From contig JAFWGA010000040.1 of assembly GCA_017515325.1 (NCBI GenBank), forward strand, positions 1-64,000: 64,000 bases of DNA, given 5' to 3'. This stretch comes from Blautia sp. (GTDB lineage: Bacteria > Bacillota > Clostridia > Lachnospirales > Lachnospiraceae). A model generated the notes under the pieces. The model did not search any database. It was not told where the DNA came from and saw only the letters and a list, made by a program, of their open reading frames with translations. Each line of letters opens with the position of its first letter. Positions within the stretch are counted from its first letter, which is position 1. A program made the translations under genes and the position numbers. Shown here piece by piece: positions 35,575 to 45,796 of this stretch.

Positions 35575-37512
35575 TCATTCTGTCTGTGACTGACTGTCCT
35601 CCGGTAAGGGCAATTCACCTGTCTGTTCTCCATCCTCGTGTGGCTGAGCCTGAACTGTCTGATTGGCAGCAGCGGCATTCAGGATATTCATAAACTCCTC
35701 ACCGGTAATGGTTTCATGATCATAGAGATACTTTGCCAGTTCATGAAGCTTGCCGATATTGTCTCTTAGAATCTGTCTTGCTTTCTCGTGCTGGGTTCTG
35801 ACCAGCTCAACAACCTTTTTATCCAGGATAGTCTGCGTCTCGAAGGAGCAGGTCAGGCTGGCATCCCCGCCCAGATACTGATTTGACATGCTCTCCATGG
35901 CGACCATGTCAAAGTCATCGCTCATGCCAAATCGGGTGATCATTGCCCTGGCCAGCTTTGTCGCCTGCTCAATATCATTGGAGGCACCGGTTGTAATGCT
36001 GCCGAAGACAACCTCCTCAGCAGCCCGGCCTCCTGTATAGGTTGCGATTTTGTTCTCCAGCTCTTCCTTCGACATGAGGAAATGCTCCTGTTCATCCACC
36101 TGCATGGTATAGCCCAGGGCGCCGGAGGTACGGGGAATGATCGTAATCTTGTGTACAGGCGCGGATTCTGTCTGACTGGCGGCAACCAGGGCATGCCCGA
36201 TCTCATGGTAGGCAACGATCAGCTTTTCTTTGTTGGAAAGAACCCTGTTTTTCTTCTGATAACCGGCGATAACGACCTCAATGCTCTCCTCAAAATCCGC
36301 CTGGGTAGCGAATTTCCGTCCATCCCTGACGGCGCGAAGAGCTGCTTCGTTGACAACGTTGGCCAGCTCGGCGCCGGAGGCTCCTGCCGCAGCCTTTGCA
36401 ATATCATCAAAGCGGACCGAATCCGCCACCTTGATCTTTTTGGCGTGGACCTTCAGGATTTCCTCACGGCCCTTCAGATCAGGGAGTTCCACAGGAATTC
36501 GCCGGTCAAAACGTCCCGGCCTTAAAAGGGCAGGATCCAGGGAATCCGGTCGGTTAGTGGCAGCAAGGATCACCACGCCCTTGGAGCCGTCAAAGCCATC
36601 CATCTCCGACAGCAGCTGGTTCAGGGTCTGCTCCCTCTCGTCATTGCCGGCAAAGCCGACACCATCCCTTTTCTTGCCTACCGTATCAATCTCATCGATA
36701 AATACGATACAGGGCGCTTTTTCGTTTGCCTGCTTGAAGAGGTCACGCACCTTGGCCGCACCCATACCGACAAACATCTCCACAAATTCCGAACCGGAAA
36801 TGGAAAAGAAAGGAACCTCGGCTTCCCCCGCAACAGCCTTGGCCAGCAAGGTCTTACCGGTACCGGGAGGTCCGACCAGAAGAGCCCCTTTGGGCATCGA
36901 CGCACCGATATCGGCATACTTCTGGGGATTATGAAGATAATCCACGATCTCGGTCAATAACTCCTTGGCTTCATCCTCTCCGGCGACATCTGAAAACTTA
37001 ATGCCCGTGGAGGATTTGACATACACTTTGGCATTGCTTTTGCCGAAGGACATCATCCCTCCGGCTCCCCCCATAGAATCCATCATCTTCTTGCTCAGCC
37101 ACCGCCCAAGGAAGAGGAAGACCACAATGGGAAGGACATAACCCATGATCAGTCCCAATAACAGCGATTCCCTTTCCTGCGTGACAGCCTTCATGCTGAC
37201 ACCCTTGTCATAGAGGCGGCTGACCAGATCCGGATCATCCATACGCACGGTCTTGAACAGCTTTTGGACATCTCCCTTCCTGGCCATATAGTAAATATAA
37301 TTATTCTGTATCTCTGCCTCTACGACGTATCCGCTGTCCACGCCCTCCAGGAAGGTGGTGTAATCCGTTACTTCCACGCTTTTTTCATTGATGGCAGGAA
37401 TCACCAGAAAATTCAGCAGGAGAATCACCACTGCCGCAATGATATAAAAAACAAACAAGGAGCGTTTATCCGGTTTGTCATCCCGAAAGTCATTCCCGTT
37501 TCCAAATTTCAT
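35575..37512 (-). CDS. ftsH: ATP-dependent zinc metalloprotease FtsH
   Basis: A 645-residue membrane AAA protease. Two membrane segments (about 20-40 and 118-140) flank an extracellular part. The AAA module has GPPGTGKTLLAKAVAGEAEVPFF, FIDEIDTVGKKR, TNRPDSLDPALLRPGRFDR, and the zinc site AYHEIGHALV, a variant of the usual HEAGH that keeps the HExxH ligands. A tail rich in Gln and Glu ends the protein. GGAGGTG precedes the ATG. It degrades unneeded membrane and regulatory proteins. Confidence 0.98.
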   Translation of the reverse strand: MKFGNGNDFRDDKPDKRSLFVFYIIAAVVILLLNFLVIPAINEKSVEVTDYTTFLEGVDSGYVVEAEIQNNYIYYMARKGDVQKLFKTVRMDDPDLVSRLYDKGVSMKAVTQERESLLLGLIMGYVLPIVVFLFLGRWLSKKMMDSMGGAGGMMSFGKSNAKVYVKSSTGIKFSDVAGEDEAKELLTEIVDYLHNPQKYADIGASMPKGALLVGPPGTGKTLLAKAVAGEAEVPFFSISGSEFVEMFVGMGAAKVRDLFKQANEKAPCIVFIDEIDTVGKKRDGVGFAGNDEREQTLNQLLSEMDGFDGSKGVVILAATNRPDSLDPALLRPGRFDRRIPVELPDLKGREEILKVHAKKIKVADSVRFDDIAKAAAGASGAELANVVNEAALRAVRDGRKFATQADFEESIEVVIAGYQKKNRVLSNKEKLIVAYHEIGHALVAASQTESAPVHKITIIPRTSGALGYTMQVDEQEHFLMSKEELENKIATYTGGRAAEEVVFGSITTGASNDIEQATKLARAMITRFGMSDDFDMVAMESMSNQYLGGDASLTCSFETQTILDKKVVELVRTQHEKARQILRDNIGKLHELAKYLYDHETITGEEFMNILNAAAANQTVQAQPHEDGEQTGELPLPEDSQSQTE

Positions 37513-37548
37513 AAATACACCTCCGATCTGTTATCGTATGTTTTCCCT

Positions 37549-38964
37549 TTATTCTTTCCCATCCCAGCAATAGGTACACAGCTTACAGGGATTGATCGGG
37601 ATAGATGCTTTAAGGTCATCGAGCCTCAGATATTTCAGGGAGCTGAAATTGAGCTCCCGCCGAATCTCTTCCAGCATTTCCCGGTAGTTAGCAGAGTCAG
37701 GATTGGCGTAATCCGCGAGAACCTCGTCGGAAACCTCCTTTCCCTCCCTGTCAGCGATCACACGACGGGTGATCAGGTCCATCTCTGACTTTGAGCGGGA
37801 GAAATTGAGGTATTTACATCCATAGATCAGCGGCGGACATGCCGGCCGGATATGGACCTCTTTTGCACCGTTGCGATAGAGAAAATCAGTGGTTTCTCCC
37901 AGCTGAGTTCCCCTGACAATCGAATCGTCAATCATCAGAAGGCTTTTCCCCTGAATCAGATGATGCACCGGAATGAGCTTCATCCGGGCGATCAGGTTTC
38001 TCTGGCTCTGCTGGGTCGGCATGAAGGATCTGGGCCAGGTAGGCGTATATTTGATAAAAGGCCGGGCAAAGGGAACCTTTGAATAATTGGCATAGCCGAT
38101 CGCGGCGGCAAGGCCGGAATCAGGCACACCGGCCGCTATGTCGGGAGCATTTTCGCCTGCGTCCCTTTGAGCCAGACGGTATCCGCACTGATAGCGCATC
38201 TCCTCCACATTCACCCCTTCATAAGAAGAGGTGGGATACCCATAATAAACCCAGAGAAAGGAACAAACCCTCATCTTTTCCAGGGGTTCGGCAAGGACCT
38301 CATATCCGTCGGGAGTGATCGAGACAATCTCCCCTGGCCCTAATTCCTTCTCATCCTCATAGCCCAGATTAATATAAGCATGGCTTTCAAAGGAAACACA
38401 GTAGCCGTCTTCCTTTCTGCCGATAATCAGAGGAGTCCTCCCCACAAGGTCACGGGCTGCCACCAATCCTCTGGGCGTAAGGATCAGGATAGACATGGAG
38501 CCCTCTATCTTTTCCTGGGCATAGCGGATTCCTTCCGCCATTGTCGCCCTTTGATTGATCAGAGAAGCCACCATCTCAGTAGGATTGACATTTCCCCCGC
38601 TCTGCTCCAGGAAATGGGTGCAGCCGTTATGAAAGGAATGTCTCACCAGCTCCTCAATATTGTTGATCTTTCCCACCGTGGTAATGGCAAAGCTCCCCAG
38701 ATGGGATCTCACCAGCAGAGGCTGAGGCTCATTGTCAGAGATACATCCGATTCCATAATCCCCCTTCAGGTCTTGTACATCATACTCGAATTTTGTCCGA
38801 AAGGGAGAATTCTCGATATTGTGAATAGCACGGTCGAAGCCTTTTTTCCTGTCATAAACAGCCATCCCCCCCCGACGTGTCCCCAGGTGGGAATGATAAT
38901 CTATCCCGAAAAAAAGATCCATCACACAACTGCTCTTTAATGCAACACCAAATACTCCACCCAT
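37549..38964 (-). CDS. PurF-like phosphoribosyltransferase lacking the glutaminase cysteine
   Basis: A 471-residue paralogue of amidophosphoribosyltransferase. The PRPP-binding motif is intact (LLMIDDSIVRGTQLGE), and cysteines matching the Bacillus PurF 4Fe-4S ligands remain in CSFLWVYYG, YGCKYLNF and the final CKLCTYCWDG. However the protein starts Met-Gly-Gly-Val-Phe-Gly, where real PurF has the catalytic Cys after Met or a propeptide, and the oxyanion segment HNGNL reads VGKIN. So glutamine-dependent chemistry is not expected; it could use ammonia or be regulatory. No purine genes are nearby. It is a recurring Lachnospiraceae-type family as far as I recall. Confidence 0.85.
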   Translation of the reverse strand: MGGVFGVALKSSCVMDLFFGIDYHSHLGTRRGGMAVYDRKKGFDRAIHNIENSPFRTKFEYDVQDLKGDYGIGCISDNEPQPLLVRSHLGSFAITTVGKINNIEELVRHSFHNGCTHFLEQSGGNVNPTEMVASLINQRATMAEGIRYAQEKIEGSMSILILTPRGLVAARDLVGRTPLIIGRKEDGYCVSFESHAYINLGYEDEKELGPGEIVSITPDGYEVLAEPLEKMRVCSFLWVYYGYPTSSYEGVNVEEMRYQCGYRLAQRDAGENAPDIAAGVPDSGLAAAIGYANYSKVPFARPFIKYTPTWPRSFMPTQQSQRNLIARMKLIPVHHLIQGKSLLMIDDSIVRGTQLGETTDFLYRNGAKEVHIRPACPPLIYGCKYLNFSRSKSEMDLITRRVIADREGKEVSDEVLADYANPDSANYREMLEEIRRELNFSSLKYLRLDDLKASIPINPCKLCTYCWDGKE

Positions 38965-38997
38965 ATTATGCTGTCTCCCGCTTGATTATAACTTTCA

Positions 38998-41067
38998 TTA
39001 ATATTGTTTAACCTCCTTAATCGCCCCGCTTCGATAGGCGTCAAGCAGCTGTTTCAGCTCGGCTATGCGCTCCCGGATCGCCTTTCCCTTATCCGTATCC
39101 GCCACATATTGGCGCTGGGAATTGTAGCGCACCGCTACGCGGTTGGAGACAATATCCTTCTCCTTGGCCACAGCCTCCTCAGCCGAGGTAAAGGGCTCAT
39201 GGGCTGTCAGAACAAGACCATAGGAATTATAGACCAAGGTATATCCTGCGATTCCCGTCACATGATGATAAGCCTTTGACATCCCCCCATCTATGACGAT
39301 TACCTTCCCCCCGCACTTTACCGGGTTCTCTCCTTCACTCTGATGAACCGGTACATGACCGTTAATGATATGGCCTTTTTTCGGGTCCAGTCCAAATTCA
39401 TAGAAAATCTGGTCTACCACCCTTTCCTCTTCCAGGAGACGGTAATAGGGATTTTTGATTTCCTTGTGCGTAGAAGCATCTTCAATGAAACAGCGCTCGA
39501 AGTTTGTCATTTTGTCCTTGCCAAAGAGGGGCGAATCGGGAGCCGCCCAGATATACCAAAGGATATCCTTCCCCTTTTCCTTTGTATCACGATCCATGGA
39601 ATAGAAGGCACAGCGGACATAGGATTCCAGAAGATCATACAAAGCCTTGCCCTTGCGGGTCTCTCCATAGATGCTCACTTCCTTAAAGGAACCATCCGGA
39701 TTCAGGGGCACACAACCGTGAAAGAGCAGGTTTCCGTTGTAGGTCTTGTATAAGCCCCCCTTATCCAAAAGAAGCCTCATATGGTTCTGCAGCTTTTCGC
39801 AGTGCCGGAAGGCGCTGCAAAGCCGGTCCACCACAGCCGCCTCCTCCGGCGTCAGCTCATAGACGCAGTCCCATTCCGGGGAATAGGGATCATCGAGAAG
39901 TGCCAGATATTCCTCCCGGCTGAGGCAGGAGGCAGACATATCCTCCTGAGGAATTAGCTGCTGTGTCGGCCGTCCCCAACGGACGGTGGGAAAGGAACGG
40001 TCTTTCAACGGATAGCTTTTTCCGTCCGGCAGGGTAATGGTTCCCTCCACGGGATCGATCCGATGCAGCAGGCAGCGATCCCCTAAGCGAAAATCCGGAT
40101 GTCTTCTGATCAGCTGCCCCTCCAACTTAAATTCTATGATGGAAATAGCCTTGTGCATTCTCTGGCTCAGCTCTTTTTCCGCTGCATTATAGCCAGAACC
40201 TCCCTTAACCGGAAATGTATCACAGGGATCATCCTCGTAAACCTCCATCGCCAGTGTGGCCAGGGGCATCATGTTGATCCCGTAGCCATCCTCCAGGATA
40301 TCCAGATTGCCATAGCGGATACTGTTGCGGATGACGGTGGCAATACAGGCTGGGGCTCCCACTGCCGCTCCCATCCAGACCACGTCATGATTGCCCCACT
40401 GGATATCCAGGGAGTGATACTGAGCCAGCGTATCCATGATAAAATGCGGCCCCGGCCCCCTGTCAAAAATATCTCCCAGGATATGCAGATGGTCAATGAC
40501 CAGCCGCTGGATCAGCTCCGACAGGGCAATAATGAAATTTTCCGCCCTTCCGATCTGGATAATGGTTTCTACGATAGAATCATAATACGCCTCTTTATTC
40601 AGAACCTCGGCTTTCTCTGTGATCAGCTCCTCAATCACGAAAGCATAGTCTGCCGGTAAAGCCTTTCGGACCTTGGAACGACTGTATTTGGAGGCGGTAG
40701 TTTTGCAGACTTCAATGAGCCGGTAGAGGGTGATCTTATACCAGTTCTCCATATCCTCCTCTGCCCCTCTGACCAGCTCCAGTTTTTCCTTGGGATAATA
40801 GATCAAAGTAGCCAGGGATCGCTTGTCCGCATTGCTCAGGGTATGGCCGAACACATCATCGATCTTTTTCCGGACTGCCCCGGACCCGTTACGTAAAACA
40901 TGGGAAAAGGCCTCGTATTCCCCGTGAATGTCGGAGAGAAAATGCTCTGTCCCCTTAGGCAGATTCAGGATGGATTGCAGATTGATGATCTCTGTGGATG
41001 CCTCTCCGATAGTAGGATAAAGTTCTGCCAACCTTTCCAGATATCGCCGCTCTTCATTTGTCATCAT
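38998..41067 (-). CDS. fbp: Fructose-1,6-bisphosphatase, class III
   Basis: A 689-residue class III FBPase of the Bacillus type, which makes fructose 6-phosphate in gluconeogenesis. The calcineurin-like phosphoesterase signatures are visible: LSDIHGEYEAFSHVL, HILGDIFDRGPGPH, WGNHDVVWMGAA and IINGHVPVH. Length fits the family (about 640-690). Start at ATG 41067-41065 with AAAGGA upstream. A promoter at 41126-41154 drives it; the -10 sits inside a repeat element. Confidence 0.96.
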   Translation of the reverse strand: MMTNEERRYLERLAELYPTIGEASTEIINLQSILNLPKGTEHFLSDIHGEYEAFSHVLRNGSGAVRKKIDDVFGHTLSNADKRSLATLIYYPKEKLELVRGAEEDMENWYKITLYRLIEVCKTTASKYSRSKVRKALPADYAFVIEELITEKAEVLNKEAYYDSIVETIIQIGRAENFIIALSELIQRLVIDHLHILGDIFDRGPGPHFIMDTLAQYHSLDIQWGNHDVVWMGAAVGAPACIATVIRNSIRYGNLDILEDGYGINMMPLATLAMEVYEDDPCDTFPVKGGSGYNAAEKELSQRMHKAISIIEFKLEGQLIRRHPDFRLGDRCLLHRIDPVEGTITLPDGKSYPLKDRSFPTVRWGRPTQQLIPQEDMSASCLSREEYLALLDDPYSPEWDCVYELTPEEAAVVDRLCSAFRHCEKLQNHMRLLLDKGGLYKTYNGNLLFHGCVPLNPDGSFKEVSIYGETRKGKALYDLLESYVRCAFYSMDRDTKEKGKDILWYIWAAPDSPLFGKDKMTNFERCFIEDASTHKEIKNPYYRLLEEERVVDQIFYEFGLDPKKGHIINGHVPVHQSEGENPVKCGGKVIVIDGGMSKAYHHVTGIAGYTLVYNSYGLVLTAHEPFTSAEEAVAKEKDIVSNRVAVRYNSQRQYVADTDKGKAIRERIAELKQLLDAYRSGAIKEVKQY

Positions 41068-41082
41068 GTGGATCCTTTCTCG

Positions 41083-41145
41083 CAACGATTCAGATCAGCA
41101 GCCCGCAATTGCTGCAAGCGGCATGATTCTACAGTTAATTCGTGT
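41083..41145 (+). repeat. Composite repeat element upstream of fbp
   Basis: The left half (TCAGATCAGCAGC then GCAATTGCTGCAAGC) matches the short hairpin repeats at 10151 and 19046. The right half (GCGGCATGATTC then ACAGTTAATTCGTG) matches the 97-nt element read on the opposite strand. It therefore links the two repeat types. It covers the fbp -10 box. Confidence 0.6.
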
Positions 41146-41154
41146 CAATGTAAA
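41126..41154 (-). promoter_or_regulatory. Sigma-A promoter of fbp
   Basis: TTTACA (41154-41149) and TAGAAT (41131-41126) are spaced by 17 bases on the minus strand, about 60 nt before the start codon. Confidence 0.65.
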
Positions 41155-41164
41155 AATGATACTT

Positions 41165-44100
41165 TTAAGAAGCATAGTCGAACAGGGAAATCTGGTTCGA
41201 TTCCGGAATATCCCCGAACAGTCCCAGTTCAGCCATAAGATCAATGACAGTCTTGGACACATGGGTTCTGTCCCGGAAATCGTCCCTGGAAAGAAAATGT
41301 CCCTGGGCAGCAGCCTCTTCCACTGCATCGGCCGCCTTCTCTCCCAGACCCTCTATGGTATCCAGGGCGGGCATCAGTTTCCCGTCTATGATCTGGAAAC
41401 GATGTGCCTTAGCCTGATATAGATCAATAGGAAGGAAGGAAAAGCCCCTGGCATACATTTCCTGGACCAGACGCATGTCACGCATGGAGTCCTGGTCCTT
41501 TTTGGATGCTCCATCCCCCTTTTTGCGAATCTCTTCCATATAATATTCCAGTCTGTCCCGTCCCATGCACATGGTCTCATAGGAAAAAGCCGTAGCCCGG
41601 ATACTGAAAAAGGCGGCATAATAGGCCAACGGCATGTAGACCTTGAACCAGGCGATACGCCAGGCCATCATAACGTAGGCAGCAGCATGGGCTTTGGGAA
41701 ACATATATTTGATCAGCTTACACGACCAGATATACCAGTCAGGGACATCGTGCTCCTTCATGATGGTGATCCACTCATCCCTGAGCCCCTTTCCCTTCCG
41801 CACGCTTTCCATGATGGTAAAGGCCATGGAGCTTTCCACGCCTTTCCCGATCAGGTAGATCATAATATCATCCCTGGTACAGATCGCTGTAGAAATGGTT
41901 GCCTTCCCCTCCTGGATCAGGACCTGGGCATTTCCCAGCCAGACATCTGTGCCGTGGGCAAGTCCCGCAATCCTGACCAGATCAGACAGATATTGTGGCT
42001 TTGTATCCAGAAGCATCTGCATGGCAAAATCCGTGCCGAATTCCGGGATCCCCAGGGTTCCCAGCAAGCATCCGCCGATATCCTCCGGCTTAATATTTAG
42101 AGCAGATGTGTCCGCGAATAAGGACATGACCTTTTTATCGTCCAGCGGAACAGTTTTGGCATCCTTTCCGGTCAGATCCTCCAGCATCCGGATCATGGTA
42201 GGATCATCATGTCCAAGAATGTCCAGCTTCAGAAGATTGCCGTCGATGGAATGATAGTCAAAATGGGTGGTGATAATATCTGACTCCGTATCGTTGGCCG
42301 GATGCTGTACCGGTGTGAATTTTTCAATCTCCTCTCCCTTGGGAAGGACGATGATACCGCCCGGATGCTGGCCTGTGGACCGACGGACTCCCGTACAGCC
42401 TGCCACGATCCGGTTGATCTCGCAGTAACGCTTATGCTGCCCCCGCTCCTCAAAATAATTTTTGACGTAGCCGAAAGCGGTCTTGTCCGCCAGTGTACTG
42501 ATGGTGCCCGCCTTAAAGGTTTGCCCTTTCCCAAAGATCACCTCTGTATAGCGGTGGGCATTCGCCTGATATTCACCGGAGAAATTCAGATCTATATCCG
42601 GTTCCTTGTTCCCCTTAAAACCAAGGAAGGTCTCAAAAGGAATGTCAAATCCCTCCTTGGAAAGCCTGGTTCCGCAGTGTGGGCATATGGCATCCGGCAT
42701 ATCGCAGCCAGCCATACCGGCAAATTTCTTTACCTGTGGCGAATCAAAATCACTGTATTTGCATTTAGGGCACAGGTAATGCGGGGGGAGGGGATTTACC
42801 TCCGTGATTCCGGCCATAGTTGCCGCCAGGGACGAACCCACGGATCCTCTTGAGCCCACCAGATAACCATCCTCATTGGATTTCCAGACCAGCTTCTGGG
42901 CAATGATATACATGACGGCGTAGCCATTGGAGATGATGGAATTCAGTTCCCTCTCCAGTCTGGCCTGTACGATCTCAGGCAAGGTTTCTCCATACATCTC
43001 ATGGGCCTTTGTAAAACAGATATCCCTGAGATCCTTATCCGAATTTTCTATGACCGGCGGGAACTTGTCGGGATGAATGGGAGAAATCTTTTCGATCATG
43101 GCAGCGATTTTATGGGTATTTGTGATCACTACCTCCGTCGCCTTTTCCTGCCCAAGATAGGCAAACTCATCCAGCATCTCCTGCGTCGTCCTCAGGAAGA
43201 GAGGCGCCTGTTGATCCGCATCCGGGAACCCGTTTCCCGCCATGATGATTCTCCGGTACACCTCATCCTGAGGATCCATAAAATGGACATCACATGTCGC
43301 AACGACCGGTTTTTGGAACTGTTCGCCTAAATGGACAATCTTTCGGTTCAACTCCATCAGGTCCTCGTCCGAATTGACCATATCCGTCTTTTCATCTGCG
43401 ATCATAAAACGGTTATTTCCCAGAGGTTGGATTTCCAGATAATCATAGAAGTTAACCAGACGGGCAATCTCCTGGTCAGACGCGTTGCGCAGGAGGGCCT
43501 GGAAGAGCTCTCCTGCCTCACAGGCGCTGCCGATGATCAGTCCCTCCCTGTGTGCCTCAAAAACTGTTTTCGGTACCCTGGGTCTTTTGTGAAAGTACAT
43601 TAAATGGGATTTGCTTACCAATTTATAAAGATTGATACGGCCGGTCTCATTTTTAGCCAGAATAATCGCATGATAGGTCGGCAGCTTCTTGATGGTATCC
43701 AGGGAGACCGCTCCTTTTTCGTTCAATTGATCCACATCCAGAATATCCTTCTGGGCCAGCATGGCACAAAAGCGGGTAAAGATATGGGCGGTACACTCTG
43801 CGTCGTCCACAGCTCTGTGGTGGTGAGCCAGCACCACTCCAACGGCTTTTGCGACTGTGTCCAGCTTGAAGCGGTTCAGGGAAGGCAAAAGGAACCTTGC
43901 TATTCCCACGGTATCAATATAGGTAAACTCTCCCTCCAGCCCCAGTCTTTTCATGTTCTCTTCGATGAAGCCCATGTCAAAGTCAGCATTATGAGCCACC
44001 ATGACAGCTCCCTGGCAGAAGGCCAGAAAATCCGGCAGGACTTTCTCTATCGTCGGAGCATCCATTACCATGTTGTCATTGATGCTGGTCAACTGCTCAA

Positions 44101-45703
44101 TCCGATAAGGAATCGGTGTCTGTGGATTGACAAAGGTCGAAAACCGATCCTTGATCTCTCCGTTCTCCACCAAAACAGCACCAATCTCGATGATGCTGCA
44201 GGTCAGGGAGGAAAAGCCGGTGGTTTCTATATCAAAAACAACAAATCGTCCCTGAAGCTTCTGTCCTCGAGGCCTGGTAACGATCCCTTTGGTATCGTCC
44301 ACCAGATAGGCTTCCATCCCGTACAGAACCTTAAAATCCGAATCCTTCGGTACACAGCCTCCATATTCATCGAAACAGTGATTTGCCTCCGGAAAAGCCT
44401 GGACAACCCCGTGGTCTGTGATGGCAATGGCAGGGTGCCCCCATTGGTAAGCCCGTTTCACCAAGGCCTTTGCGTCCGTCACCCCATCCATGTCGCTCAT
44501 CTTGGTATGGCAGTGAAGCTCAATCCGTTTTACCGGACTGGTGTCCATACGGGCAACCGTAAAATCAGCGATCTTTTTGATTCCTGACACAGATCCAATG
44601 GTCAGTTCCGAATCAAAACGATCTATCGTTGTCACTCCCCGCACCTTGATAAAAGCTCCCTTTTTGACTCCCTGGGTTACCTCCGACACCTGATCGTTGT
44701 GAAGAAACATCTTGATCGTAATGGAATCGGTAAAATCGGTGAGAGGAAAAATCAGAATCGTTTTTTCATTCCGGATCTGCCTTTCCTCCACGTCCATAAC
44801 CTGTCCTCTGATCACAACCTCCCCCATCTCCTGGGTTATACTTTCCAGAGGAATGGCATCCTGTTCAAAATCCCTTCCGTATATCACGTCAGGGTTGGCA
44901 TCCTTTCTGTAGGATCCATATCGAAAGACCTTCTGTGTATCTGCTTTGCGGAAGGCAGCCGCCTCTTTTGTTTTTGTGTTTTCGGAAGACGCTGCTTCCT
45001 TTTTTTCTTTGTCTGTCTTTATTTCCTTTTTTTCTACCGGGCCAGCTGCCTTCTCCGGCGTCGAAATATTTTTCTGAGAGTTTTCTTCCTGGGCCCTTTC
45101 CCCGGCAGAGCCAGGCAGGATATGTGCCCTTCGCATGACAGCCTCCACCTCCTGGTCCAGCTGCCATTCGTTCTGCTTTTTCCATTGGCTTTCCCCGGCC
45201 TCTACGAATTCTGTCGAAACGAGCAGGTTCATACCGCCTCGTTCGCAGAATACCTTATGAAAATATTCCTCCAGGATATCCTTTTTCTGTCTGGCTGTCA
45301 TGGTATCCGGGAGAGTCATTTTCAGGGAACCGGCTTCAGGAAAGCTTATGGCTGACCTGCGGAACAGGTCATACTCCAGATGACCGTAGTTTTTCAGCTC
45401 CAGCTCCATACTGGACCGATAGGCTTCAAAAAAATTCTGTGGGTTATACTGGGCTGACAGCAAAAATCTCTCGATGATGGTAACCTTCATCGAAAGGCCT
45501 TCAAAACATTGCTTTTCAATCTGCCTCTCCAGCTCAAATATTTTTTTCTTATGGATCCATCGATTGGCGCACAGGTAAATATGGAGCTGCGTCCTGGAAC
45601 GATTGGTCGTTACCCTGGTGACCATGACTTGATCCATCAGCTCCTTCAGTTCTTTGTTCAATTCCACTTGGGGAAAAACCTCAGAAAACAGGCTTTCCGT
45701 CAT
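41165..45703 (-). CDS. polC: DNA polymerase III alpha subunit, PolC type
   Basis: A 1512-residue Gram-positive replicative polymerase. In order: N-terminal region (1-210) with a Lys/Glu-rich linker (210-250), OB domain (about 300-390), PHP domain with HCHTKMSDMDGV split by the inserted 3'-5' exonuclease (FVVFDIETTGFSSLTCSIIEIG, then HNADFDMGFI and HHHRAVDDAECTA), the zinc finger (CPKCKYSDFDS to CPHCGTRL), the catalytic PDIDLNFSGEYQ motif, and the C-terminal helix-hairpin-helix. Both polymerase and proofreading motifs are intact. It lies 93 nt after ispG. Confidence 0.98.
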   Translation of the reverse strand: MTESLFSEVFPQVELNKELKELMDQVMVTRVTTNRSRTQLHIYLCANRWIHKKKIFELERQIEKQCFEGLSMKVTIIERFLLSAQYNPQNFFEAYRSSMELELKNYGHLEYDLFRRSAISFPEAGSLKMTLPDTMTARQKKDILEEYFHKVFCERGGMNLLVSTEFVEAGESQWKKQNEWQLDQEVEAVMRRAHILPGSAGERAQEENSQKNISTPEKAAGPVEKKEIKTDKEKKEAASSENTKTKEAAAFRKADTQKVFRYGSYRKDANPDVIYGRDFEQDAIPLESITQEMGEVVIRGQVMDVEERQIRNEKTILIFPLTDFTDSITIKMFLHNDQVSEVTQGVKKGAFIKVRGVTTIDRFDSELTIGSVSGIKKIADFTVARMDTSPVKRIELHCHTKMSDMDGVTDAKALVKRAYQWGHPAIAITDHGVVQAFPEANHCFDEYGGCVPKDSDFKVLYGMEAYLVDDTKGIVTRPRGQKLQGRFVVFDIETTGFSSLTCSIIEIGAVLVENGEIKDRFSTFVNPQTPIPYRIEQLTSINDNMVMDAPTIEKVLPDFLAFCQGAVMVAHNADFDMGFIEENMKRLGLEGEFTYIDTVGIARFLLPSLNRFKLDTVAKAVGVVLAHHHRAVDDAECTAHIFTRFCAMLAQKDILDVDQLNEKGAVSLDTIKKLPTYHAIILAKNETGRINLYKLVSKSHLMYFHKRPRVPKTVFEAHREGLIIGSACEAGELFQALLRNASDQEIARLVNFYDYLEIQPLGNNRFMIADEKTDMVNSDEDLMELNRKIVHLGEQFQKPVVATCDVHFMDPQDEVYRRIIMAGNGFPDADQQAPLFLRTTQEMLDEFAYLGQEKATEVVITNTHKIAAMIEKISPIHPDKFPPVIENSDKDLRDICFTKAHEMYGETLPEIVQARLERELNSIISNGYAVMYIIAQKLVWKSNEDGYLVGSRGSVGSSLAATMAGITEVNPLPPHYLCPKCKYSDFDSPQVKKFAGMAGCDMPDAICPHCGTRLSKEGFDIPFETFLGFKGNKEPDIDLNFSGEYQANAHRYTEVIFGKGQTFKAGTISTLADKTAFGYVKNYFEERGQHKRYCEINRIVAGCTGVRRSTGQHPGGIIVLPKGEEIEKFTPVQHPANDTESDIITTHFDYHSIDGNLLKLDILGHDDPTMIRMLEDLTGKDAKTVPLDDKKVMSLFADTSALNIKPEDIGGCLLGTLGIPEFGTDFAMQMLLDTKPQYLSDLVRIAGLAHGTDVWLGNAQVLIQEGKATISTAICTRDDIMIYLIGKGVESSMAFTIMESVRKGKGLRDEWITIMKEHDVPDWYIWSCKLIKYMFPKAHAAAYVMMAWRIAWFKVYMPLAYYAAFFSIRATAFSYETMCMGRDRLEYYMEEIRKKGDGASKKDQDSMRDMRLVQEMYARGFSFLPIDLYQAKAHRFQIIDGKLMPALDTIEGLGEKAADAVEEAAAQGHFLSRDDFRDRTHVSKTVIDLMAELGLFGDIPESNQISLFDYAS

Positions 45704-45796
45704 CGAGACCTTCGCCTCCTCCCTTCACGCCCTTCTTTATGCTGACGCAATACCTTCTGGTGACGTTTTTGTCCTTTTTCTGTCAAGGCAGCAAAA

